Shown: one piece after another, positions 1 to 7,224 of the stretch
Position numbering within the stretch: position 1 is the first letter of the stretch
Layout: each line of letters opens with the position of its first letter
NCBI GenBank assembly: GCA_910584495.1
Contig: CAJUAR010000039.1
Coordinates: 1-26,505, forward strand
Length of the DNA stretch: 26,505 nt
Origin: an uncultured Muribaculaceae bacterium
GTDB lineage: Bacteria > Bacteroidota > Bacteroidia > Bacteroidales > Muribaculaceae
Direction: 5' to 3'
Position numbers and translations under genes: made by a program
The notes under the pieces: model-generated
What the model was told of the DNA's origin: nothing
Seen by the model: only the letters and a program-made list of their open reading frames with translations
The model's database searches: none

Positions 1-52
1 TAACCCGTTGCTTTAGCAACATAACCTTCAAGTGAAGCTTGCGAAACTTGAA
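1..52. repeat. Partial copy of a palindromic intergenic repeat
   Basis: This stretch matches 22177-22229 almost base for base. The differences seen are one extra T inside the GTTGC/GCAAC hairpin (CTTTAG here, CTTAG there) and an A/G change near the end. It contains the 15-bp arm AAGCTTGCGAAACTT (35-49), which closes the complete copy at 22043-22224. The copy is cut by the window edge. Its inner end abuts the truncated transposase at about position 55. Confidence 0.75.
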
Positions 53-247
53 TAACCGATAAAACAGGTAGTTTTCACTGTCGAAGCCGAAGACTTCTGC
101 CGTAGAGGGAAGCGCAAGAATTTCCAGATTGGAAAACTTTGGGACGACACCTCTGCGAGGTACGTTTCCGAGGTCATTTACACGATTTCCTGCAAATTCT
201 TTGAATATGTCGAGAATTTTTCCGAACTTTACGATGAAGTTGTGCAT
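1..247 (-). pseudogene. Truncated transposase N-terminus (IS982-like)
   Basis: On the minus strand an ATG at 247-245 opens a frame that stays open to the window edge. Residues 1-64 read like the N-terminus of the Bacteroidetes transposases I associate with the IS982 family; residues 56-62 read FDSENYL. From about residue 65 the reading frame enters the palindromic repeat at 1-52 and the similarity stops. Those transposases are usually near 290-300 residues, so this is a fragment lacking the DDE catalytic core. The family name is a recollection of motif style, not a search result. The plus strand is also open over 56-289 but has no ATG start and looks like a shadow. Confidence 0.5.
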
Positions 248-403
248 AAGCGCGATGATAGTAATCAATGGTTTGGTCGCTGTTAATTAGCTAAATATCA
301 GTAATGTGTGCAACTTTCCATTGTAAATATGTTAAGAATTTAATTCAACCGACAGGTTTATTAAAAACTTAGACCATTCATTAGCAGAATAATCATTGTT
401 AGT

Positions 404-2650
404 ATGAAAAACATTCGTAGAATATTACTGAAAACCTGTATAGGTGGACTTTTTCTGTTTTTTTCTGTGGGATGCTTGCATAAAGCTGATTGGCAATTGG
501 ACCCTACAAAGAGTGACTTGTCATTTGATAAATTGGGGGCAACTTGGGACGAAGGTATACCTTTGGGAAATGCTACGGTTGGAAGCTTGGTCTGGGAACG
601 TGATTCTGTTTTGAGAATGTCTTTGGACCGCACCGATTTATGGGATTTACGTCCGACTGATAGTCTGTCGGGAGATAATTATAAATTTTCGTGGGTAAAG
701 AAGCATATTGCTGAAGGAAATTACTTACCGGTACAGAAGAAATTTGACTGGCCTTATAGTCAAAATGCGGCACCATCGAAAATACCAGGAGCAGCACTGG
801 AGTTTACGCGTATGGGGGCAGTAGAGCATGTACATTTATATTTGAAGAATGCGCTTTGCGAAACTGTTTGGAAGAATGGGGCTAAGCTTTATACTTTTGT
901 TCATGCAACGGAGCCGGTAGGATGGTTTGTTTTTGAAAATGTTCCGGATTCAGTGGCTCCGGCAATTATTCCTCCGGTATATGAAAAGGAAAAGACTGGT
1001 ACGGTTGATGCGGTAACAGGACAGGATTTGGCTCTCTTAGGATATAAACAAGGGGTTCTGACAGAAAAAGAAGGGTTGATTACTTATCATCAGAAGGGAT
1101 GGAAGGATTTTTCATATGATGTTGCAGTGAAATGGAAAAATGAACACGGCAAGTGTATCGGGGTATGGAGTGTGACTTCTTCCTTATCGGGTGATGAGGC
1201 TTCTGTTGAAGTGGAACAGGCTTTTGAGCGTGGACTGGAAAAAGATTATGGAACGCATCTGTCTTTTTGGACTGATTTCTGGAATCAATCGTCTGTGGCT
1301 TTGCCGGACAGTGTTTTACAAAAACAATACGACAATGAAATGTATAAGTTGGGCTCTGTAGCCCGGGAAAATTCGTATCCGATATCTTTGCAAGCAGTAT
1401 GGACAGCCGATAATGGTAAACTTCCACCATGGAAGGGTGATTTCCATCACGATTTGAATACGCAGCTAAGTTATTGGCCTACGTATACAGGCAATCATAT
1501 GAAGGAAGAAAGTGGTTATCTGAATACGCTTTGGAACCAGCGGGATGTTTATAAGAAATTTACCAGACAATATTTCGAGAAGGAAGGGCTGAATGTTCCG
1601 GGGGTATGTACGCTCACCGGAGAACCGATGGGCGGGTGGATTCAATATGCCATGTCGCAGACTGCTGCTGCCTGGTTGTCACAGCATTTTTATTTACATT
1701 GGAAATATTCGGCAGATGATTTGTTCCTGAAAGAAAAAGCTTATCCTTTTGTAAAAGAGGTTGCTTTGTTTCTGGAAAATCAAACAGAGTTGAATACGGA
1801 GGGAATGCGTGTTCTTCCTTATTCGTCAAGTCCGGAGATTTTTGACAATTCGTTGAATGCCTGGTTTAAGACTATGACTAATTATGATCTGTCTCTCATT
1901 TCCAATCTGTTTAAAATGGCTTCGGAGATGGCTTCTGCCTTGGATCTGAAGGAAGAAGCTGAACATTGGGACGAACTGTGCAATCAGTTGCCGACTTTGG
2001 ACTTGGATGAAACCGGTGCGCTTACTATTGCAAAAGGTTTTCCTTATGCCGAGTCTCACCGTCATTTCTCACATGCGCTGGCAATCCATCCATTGGGTCT
2101 TATAGACTATTCACAAGGAGAACAGTCGCGTAAGATTATTGACACTACATTGAAAAAGATTGAAGCGTGCGGATCGGACTGGTGGTGTGGTTATTCTTAT
2201 GCGTGGTTTGGTAATATGAAAGCACGTGCTTTTGATGGCGAGGGAGCTTATAAGGCTTTAAAAACCTTTGCTGACTGTTTTTGTTTGGCAAATTCTTTCC
2301 ATGTCAATGGAGATCAGTCTGGAACCGGAAAATCGAAGTATACATACCGTCCGTTTACTCTTGAGGGTAATTTTGCGTTTGCAGCAGGTATTCAGGAAAT
2401 GCTTTTACAGAGTCATACGGATACAATTCGGGTATTCCCCGCGGTTCCTGAAGATTGGAATGATGTGAAATTTGATCATTTGCGTGCACGAGGAGCATTC
2501 CTGGTTAGTGCAGAGAAAAAAGATGGTAAAGTAGTTTCGGTGAAGATTCAATCAGAAAAAGAGAACAGATTATTAATGGTTTCTCCATTCACCGGTGAAG
2601 TTATTGACCGTTCATTAAAAGCAGGAGAATTAATCGTATTGGATAAATAA
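404..2650 (+). CDS. GH95-type glycoside hydrolase, lipoprotein
   Basis: A 748-residue surface or periplasmic glycosidase of the GH95 type (alpha-L-fucosidase/alpha-L-galactosidase family). A type II signal peptide ends at a lipobox, FSVGC, with Cys24 as the lipidation site. The N-terminal GH95 domain shows EGIPLGN (50-56) and DRTDLW (75-80). The (alpha/alpha)6 barrel carries DLNTQLSYW (350-358), ESHRHFSH (550-557) and TLEGNF (652-657), followed by AGIQEMLLQSH. In characterised GH95 enzymes the first motif normally has two Asn and the last an Asp (DGN). Here they are Asp350 and Glu654, so specificity or mechanism may differ. Glu550 is a plausible general acid. The gene is AT-richer than the 5-22 kb region and lies between two transposase relics. 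It converges with a sulfatase, which suggests use of a sulfated host glycan such as mucin (inference). I see no convincing TAnnTTTG promoter in 248-403. Confidence 0.8.
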   Translation: MKNIRRILLKTCIGGLFLFFSVGCLHKADWQLDPTKSDLSFDKLGATWDEGIPLGNATVGSLVWERDSVLRMSLDRTDLWDLRPTDSLSGDNYKFSWVKKHIAEGNYLPVQKKFDWPYSQNAAPSKIPGAALEFTRMGAVEHVHLYLKNALCETVWKNGAKLYTFVHATEPVGWFVFENVPDSVAPAIIPPVYEKEKTGTVDAVTGQDLALLGYKQGVLTEKEGLITYHQKGWKDFSYDVAVKWKNEHGKCIGVWSVTSSLSGDEASVEVEQAFERGLEKDYGTHLSFWTDFWNQSSVALPDSVLQKQYDNEMYKLGSVARENSYPISLQAVWTADNGKLPPWKGDFHHDLNTQLSYWPTYTGNHMKEESGYLNTLWNQRDVYKKFTRQYFEKEGLNVPGVCTLTGEPMGGWIQYAMSQTAAAWLSQHFYLHWKYSADDLFLKEKAYPFVKEVALFLENQTELNTEGMRVLPYSSSPEIFDNSLNAWFKTMTNYDLSLISNLFKMASEMASALDLKEEAEHWDELCNQLPTLDLDETGALTIAKGFPYAESHRHFSHALAIHPLGLIDYSQGEQSRKIIDTTLKKIEACGSDWWCGYSYAWFGNMKARAFDGEGAYKALKTFADCFCLANSFHVNGDQSGTGKSKYTYRPFTLEGNFAFAAGIQEMLLQSHTDTIRVFPAVPEDWNDVKFDHLRARGAFLVSAEKKDGKVVSVKIQSEKENRLLMVSPFTGEVIDRSLKAGELIVLDK

Positions 2651-2669
2651 TTGAGATAAGAAATTTTTT

Positions 2670-2698
2670 CTACTATGTACGGAAGTGTTACATAGTAG
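2670..2698. terminator. Hairpin between convergent genes, possible terminator
   Basis: A perfect 10-bp stem, CTACTATGTA (2670-2679) and TACATAGTAG (2689-2698), with a 9-nt loop lies 20 bp after the GH95 stop codon. No T-run follows it on either strand, so it is not a textbook intrinsic terminator. It may still end or protect the GH95 transcript. Confidence 0.45.
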
Positions 2699-2787
2699 CC
2701 AACAAATTCGTTGTTTATTACCTCTGCCATCTGAATGGCGTCGGCTGGAAATTTCAATCAAAAAACATATAGGATTTTTGCGGAAGT

Positions 2788-4362
2788 TTATAATGCCGCT
2801 TCCGAAGGCCATGGCACAAGTTCGTTGGTGTCCTTAAACCTCGGACGCTGTGCTTCGCATGCTTTCAGCGAGTCTGTAAGTTCCCGGGAAAGAGACTCCA
2901 CAAGTCGGGGCATTGTTGCGGCTAAGTCGTCTTGTTCGCCTATGTCCTTCCGTATGTTGTAGAGTCTGCGTTCCTGAGTTTCCCAGAAATACAGAAGGTG
3001 GTAATCTCCCTTCATTATCGCCGAATAGGCACCGTAGCCTTCGGCCTTGTCCGTTGATTCTCCCCAGCGGTTGGGATAGTGCCAGACAACGACACGGTCG
3101 CGTTTCAAGGAGGGATTCTTCAACAGGTCGACAAAACTTTTGCCGTCAATCTTCTGAACAGTCTCGTAATGTTCGATACCTGCCATCTCAAGGATTGTCG
3201 GATAAAAATCCTCTATCATCACGCGGTTGTCGTTTATCGTTTTGCCCTTTGTCACGCGCGGCCAGTATACAATCATCGGTTCGTGCACACCGCCCTCATA
3301 GGCAGAGCCTTTCCCGGCCCGTGCCGGGTAGTTTTGGTCGCGGTTGATACGTCCCTGCCTTGGCCCGACACCTTGCCCGCCGTTGTCCGACATGAACAGG
3401 ATAATCGTGTTTTGGGCCACCTTCGGATTGTCTTCGAGAAAATCAAGGATGTCGCCGAGGCTCTTGTCCATACCTTCTATCAGCGCGGCATGGTTGATCT
3501 CATTCTCGTCAAGGCGCTGGCCTATGAAAGGGTCGAACTTCCCCTTTCCATCGGCATCTGTGTAATTGGCGACAAAGCGTTTGTCCGCATTGCCCCGATA
3601 GGGAGCATGAATGGCATAATGCGACATATACAGGTAGAAGGGCTTTTCTTCCGCTATCGGCTTTCTGAGCGCGTCAAGTGCTTCTATGGTAAGCGCTTCG
3701 GAAAGGAATGTTCCCGTGCCATAATATTTTTCCAGACCCTTGACATGAAAAGGACCGGTTCCATATTCGTTTTCTGCCAGATAGCTTCCTGGCGCACCGT
3801 TGGCATCACCTGCAATGTTGACATCGAAACCAAACGACGAGGGGTCTGCACCGGTGGTTCCCTCAGACCCGAAGTGCGCCTTCCCGCAATGAATGGTATA
3901 ATACCCGTTCTGGCGAAGTATCTGGGGAAAGGCCGTTGTCAAGGCAGCGTTCATGCGGTCTTTTTCTGTGGCTGTTCCGGCGGGCTGTATGCCATTATAA
4001 TTCCACTCCGGAAGTATCATGTTTCCTCCGGGAGCGTCCGTTGCCTGATTATAACGCAAGGTCCAGTTTGTGACACGGTGGCGTGAGGCATTCATTCCCG
4101 ACATCAGGCTGCAACGGCTTGGTGAAGAAATGGCACATGCATAGGCGTTCGTGAACTTCACACCCATATCGGCCAAACGCTCCATATTCGGTGTGCGGTA
4201 GCGCCGGTTCAGGTCGCTTGCTTCTTTCCAAAAAGGTACGGAACATTCCTGCCATCCCATATCGTCAACAAGAAACAATATGATATTTGGCTGCTTGGGG
4301 CTGGCCAGACAAATGACAGGCAGACATAAGGCACATGAGCCTATTAACAATTTTCGGTTCAT
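2788..4362 (-). CDS. Exported sulfatase, serine-type (S1 family)
   Basis: A 524-residue type I sulfatase that should hydrolyse a sulfate ester in the periplasm. The signal peptide (about residues 1-20) is of the ordinary secreted type. Metal-binding Asp33-Asp34 lie in LVDDMGW. The maturation motif S-S-P-S-R spans residues 79-83, so Ser79 would become formylglycine through an anaerobic sulfatase-maturating enzyme (anSME), which is not in this window. Lys161 and His163 (GKAHFG), His252 and Asp326-Asn327 (MSDNGG) fit the remaining active site. Length is usual for gut Bacteroidetes S1 sulfatases. The gene converges on the GH95 gene, so the two may act on the same sulfated, fucose- or galactose-containing glycan. 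The S1 subfamily and exact substrate cannot be fixed by eye. Confidence 0.9.
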   Translation of the reverse strand: MNRKLLIGSCALCLPVICLASPKQPNIILFLVDDMGWQECSVPFWKEASDLNRRYRTPNMERLADMGVKFTNAYACAISSPSRCSLMSGMNASRHRVTNWTLRYNQATDAPGGNMILPEWNYNGIQPAGTATEKDRMNAALTTAFPQILRQNGYYTIHCGKAHFGSEGTTGADPSSFGFDVNIAGDANGAPGSYLAENEYGTGPFHVKGLEKYYGTGTFLSEALTIEALDALRKPIAEEKPFYLYMSHYAIHAPYRGNADKRFVANYTDADGKGKFDPFIGQRLDENEINHAALIEGMDKSLGDILDFLEDNPKVAQNTIILFMSDNGGQGVGPRQGRINRDQNYPARAGKGSAYEGGVHEPMIVYWPRVTKGKTINDNRVMIEDFYPTILEMAGIEHYETVQKIDGKSFVDLLKNPSLKRDRVVVWHYPNRWGESTDKAEGYGAYSAIMKGDYHLLYFWETQERRLYNIRKDIGEQDDLAATMPRLVESLSRELTDSLKACEAQRPRFKDTNELVPWPSEAAL

Positions 4363-4436
4363 TATGTTAATCGATGGTTCAATGTAATACGTGAATTCGG
4401 TATAAGAAATATATATTATATAAATAGGTAATATCG

Positions 4437-4471
4437 CAAATATATTGTGTTTTAATAGTGGTAAAGAACAA
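4437..4471 (-). promoter_or_regulatory. Candidate promoter of the sulfatase gene
   Basis: Read on the minus strand, TATATTTG (4444-4437) matches the Bacteroidetes -7 element TAnnTTTG. A TTG (4471-4469) lies 24 bp upstream, somewhat farther than usual. It would give a leader of roughly 65-70 nt before the sulfatase ATG at 4362. Confidence 0.4.
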
Positions 4472-4583
4472 GGTATTATAACAGATATAGGCGATGATTA
4501 CCAAAGACAAAGTTAAAGAGATTTTTCTGTATTATGGATGAGTTTTGTAAGAATTTTGCATCCGATTGTGAAAAAAACTCCTT

Positions 4584-4770
4584 TTGGAACACAAGGCGCA
4601 ATGTCACCGCAAGCGCAAAGGGTCCAAAACCAAGGACGAACCTGCACACGTCTCAACCGCGCGCCAAATCATCGGCAGCCGGCGCGCTACAATCATAGAG
4701 GGCAGCATCGGCAATCAGAAGCAAAACTACAGTGTAGGACGCATAGCTGCGTTGACTCAACATCGACTCT
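4584..4770 (+). pseudogene. Relic of a DDE transposase C-terminus
   Basis: A reading frame with no ATG contains HKAQCHRKRKGSK near its beginning and RRATIIEGSIGNQKQNYS further on. These resemble the C-terminal region of Bacteroidetes DDE transposases (IS5/IS1182-like), where the Glu of the R-x-IEG-x-G-x-x-K segment is the last catalytic acid. Stop codons lie upstream and similarity fades near 4770, just before the glutamine synthetase promoter. With the fragment at 1-247 it brackets the GH95 and sulfatase genes. The rest of 4363-4786 holds the sulfatase promoter and nothing else I recognise. Confidence 0.45.
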
Positions 4771-4786
4771 GCACTTGCGAAATTTT

Positions 4787-4817
4787 TTTGAAGTTTGGCG
4801 AAGTTTTGCTAACTTTG
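4787..4817 (+). promoter_or_regulatory. Strong Bacteroidetes-type promoter for glutamine synthetase
   Basis: TTTG (4787-4790), an exact 19-bp spacer and TAACTTTG (4810-4817) make a consensus sigma-ABfr-type promoter. Transcription should begin near 4823-4826, giving a leader of about 210 nt. Confidence 0.7.
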
Positions 4818-4824
4818 CGGCTTG

Positions 4825-5034
4825 AAACCGGAAACGACAATGAACGATTTCGCTCCGACCCATCGAAAAGGTCATCCCAAATGCAGTATGGCTGCAGGAC
4901 GCAAGTTCTGCACTTTGTTTTCGACACTTCCGGCATACCCCTCTACGGCCCGCCTGCTGACCTCAGCAAGCGGGCTGTCGCTTTATATGTTAATTGCTTG
5001 CAAACAGAGTACTTACTTTTTCTAAGATAACATT
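4825..5034 (+). promoter_or_regulatory. Long structured 5' leader of the glutamine synthetase operon
   Basis: About 210 nt separate the predicted start site from the ATG. The leader holds a small stem TGCAG/CTGCA (4893-4897, 4908-4912) and a very stable hairpin at 4945-4978: GCCCGC and GCGGGC, then TGCTGA and TCAGCA around a 2-nt turn, extendable by ACG/TGT with one G-U pair. A 61-codon frame (4840-5025) also runs through it and ends 9 nt before the synthetase start; nothing in its sequence argues that it is a protein. I do not recognise a known riboswitch. Control by attenuation or RNA stability is an inference. Confidence 0.45.
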
Positions 5035-7224
5035 ATGTCAACAAGTTTAAGGTTTAAAATGGTGGCTGAGGCCTTCGACCGCAAGGCAACACCCGTTGCC
5101 ACCCCAAAGGAAAGGCCCGAGCAGTACTATGGCGAACTCGTCTTCGACAACCGTCGAATGTTCGAATACCTGCCCAAGAAAGCCTACGAGGCTCTGATTG
5201 ATGCCATCGAGAACAAGCTGCCTATAAGTCGCGAGCTTGCCGACGTGGTGGCCGACGGAATGCGCCGATGGGCCATCGACAACGGTGCTCGTCACTACAC
5301 CCACTGGTTCGCACCCCTCACCGGCGGTACTGCCGAGAAACACGATGCCTTCATCGAACACGACGGCAAAGGCGGTGTGGTGGAGGAATTCTCCGGCAAG
5401 CTGCTTGTGCAGCAGGAACCTGACGCATCGAGCTTCCCTAACGGAGGTATTCGAAACACTTTCGAGGCTCGTGGCTATTCGGCATGGGACATCTCTTCGC
5501 CGGCATTTATCCTCGGTGAGACACTCTGTATTCCCACCATCTTTATTTCTTATACCGGTGAATCGCTCGATTATAAAACTCCGCTTCTCCGTGCCCTCAA
5601 CAGCGTTGACAAAGCTGCAACTGCAGTGGCCCGATATTTCGACCCCGAGGTGAAGCATGTGACTTCCTATCTTGGCTGGGAGCAGGAATATTTTCTTGTT
5701 GACGAGTCGCTCTACAGCGCCCGTCCCGACCTGGTGATGACAGGCCGCACCCTCATGGGCCACGAAAGTGCCAAGAACCAACAGCTTGAAGACCACTATT
5801 TCGGTGCTATTCCTTCGCGTGTCGAAGCTTTTATGCTCGACCTCGAAATCCGTTGCCACCGCCTCGGTATTCCCATCAAGACACGTCACAACGAGGTGGC
5901 CCCCAACCAGTTCGAATTTGCCCCTATCTTCGAGGAAACCAATCTTGCCAACGACCACAACCTTCTGTTGATGTCTGTGATGAGCGAGACTGCCCGTCGC
6001 CATAATTTCCGCGTGCTTTTCCACGAAAAACCCTTTGCCGGCATCAACGGCTCGGGCAAGCACAACAACTGGAGCCTCGGCACCGACCGTGGGGCCATGC
6101 TTTTCAGCCCCGGCCGCACACCTATGGACAATCTGCAGTTCATCACCTTTGTTGTCAACGTCATGGCCGCTGTGCATCGGCACAATGCCCTGCTTAAAGC
6201 ATCTATCATGTCGGCGACAAATGCTCATCGTCTCGGAGCCAACGAGGCTCCGCCTGCAATAATCTCGATATTTGCCGGCAGCCAGCTCAGTAACATCCTC
6301 GAGACTCTCAAAACCAGCAAGGAAGCCGACCTCAGCAAGATCAAAACCAAATCGGAGTATTCGCTCGGTCTCGCCCAGATTCCCGAAATATTGATTGATA
6401 ACACCGACCGTAACCGCACGTCGCCTTTCGCCTTCACCGGCAACCGTTTCGAATTCCGTGCTGTCGGTTCTACGGCCAACTGTGCTTCGGCAATGATCGT
6501 TCTCAATGCCGCTGTTGCCGAGCAGCTTGCCGACTTCCATGCGAGAGTGGAGGCACGCCGTGCCGGCGGTGAAGAACTGCATCAGGCAATTTTCGCCGAA
6601 GTGCGTCAGCTCATCATCGAGCACGATGCCATCCGTTTCGACGGCAACGGCTACAGTGACGAATGGAAGGCCGAAGCTGCACGCCGTGGGCTCGACTGCG
6701 AAACTTCCGCGCCCGTAATGTTCGATGCCTATCTCCGTCCCGAATCCATCAAGATGTTCGACTCCACCGGCGTTCTCTCAAAAGTCGAGCTCGAAGCCCG
6801 AAATGAAGTCAAGTGGGAGATGTACACCAAAAAAATCCAGATCGAGGCCCGTGTGCTCGGCGACCTTGCCCTCAACCACATCCTCCCGGTGGCTACCCGC
6901 TACCAGTCAACTCTGGTCGACAACGTGGTCAAACTCCGTCAGCTCCTTGGCGACCGGGCCGACAAAATCAGCAGCGGCGACCTCGAAGCTATCGAGAAAA
7001 TTGCCGGTCATAGCGATGTGATTCGCCACACTGTGGCCGAGATGGTGGCTGCCCGCAAGCGTGCCAACTGCATCCACGATGAACGCAGCAAAGCCATAGC
7101 CTACCACGACACCGTGGTGCCGGCAATGGAAACTATTCGCTACCATATCGACAAACTCGAGCTCCTGGTAGACAACGAAATATGGCCTCTGCCTAAATAT
7201 CGCGAACTCCTTTTCATACGCTGA
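5035..7224 (+). CDS. glnN: Glutamine synthetase type III
   Basis: A 729-residue GSIII that makes glutamine from glutamate, ammonia and ATP in the cytoplasm, the main ammonium-assimilating enzyme type in Bacteroidales. Length fits GSIII (about 700-730), far above GSI (about 470). Active-site segments are visible in order: GWEQEYF (214-220, metal ligands Glu216 and Glu218), RHNEVAPNQFE (284-294), NGSGKHNNWS (338-347) and RTSPFAFTGNRFEFR (461-475). It starts 9 nt after the leader frame ends. The stop TGA (7222-7224) overlaps the ATG of the next gene (TGATG), so the two should be translationally coupled. The B. fragilis gene was also called glnA. Confidence 0.97.
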   Translation: MSTSLRFKMVAEAFDRKATPVATPKERPEQYYGELVFDNRRMFEYLPKKAYEALIDAIENKLPISRELADVVADGMRRWAIDNGARHYTHWFAPLTGGTAEKHDAFIEHDGKGGVVEEFSGKLLVQQEPDASSFPNGGIRNTFEARGYSAWDISSPAFILGETLCIPTIFISYTGESLDYKTPLLRALNSVDKAATAVARYFDPEVKHVTSYLGWEQEYFLVDESLYSARPDLVMTGRTLMGHESAKNQQLEDHYFGAIPSRVEAFMLDLEIRCHRLGIPIKTRHNEVAPNQFEFAPIFEETNLANDHNLLLMSVMSETARRHNFRVLFHEKPFAGINGSGKHNNWSLGTDRGAMLFSPGRTPMDNLQFITFVVNVMAAVHRHNALLKASIMSATNAHRLGANEAPPAIISIFAGSQLSNILETLKTSKEADLSKIKTKSEYSLGLAQIPEILIDNTDRNRTSPFAFTGNRFEFRAVGSTANCASAMIVLNAAVAEQLADFHARVEARRAGGEELHQAIFAEVRQLIIEHDAIRFDGNGYSDEWKAEAARRGLDCETSAPVMFDAYLRPESIKMFDSTGVLSKVELEARNEVKWEMYTKKIQIEARVLGDLALNHILPVATRYQSTLVDNVVKLRQLLGDRADKISSGDLEAIEKIAGHSDVIRHTVAEMVAARKRANCIHDERSKAIAYHDTVVPAMETIRYHIDKLELLVDNEIWPLPKYRELLFIR

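Noticed and set aside
56..289. Plus-strand open frame at the left edge
   Set aside because: It has no ATG and begins after a stop, and the opposite strand gives a plausible transposase N-terminus.
3079..4086. 335-codon plus-strand frame opposite the sulfatase
   Set aside because: The sulfatase has all its catalytic motifs; the opposite frame has none.
4840..5025. 61-codon frame in the glutamine synthetase leader
   Set aside because: It has no recognisable motif or signal peptide and runs through a strong hairpin. It is kept only as part of the leader description.
5047..6624. 525-codon open frame on the minus strand
   Set aside because: It lies fully opposite glutamine synthetase III and has no domain sense. 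It is a shadow caused by the codon bias of the G/C-richer gene.
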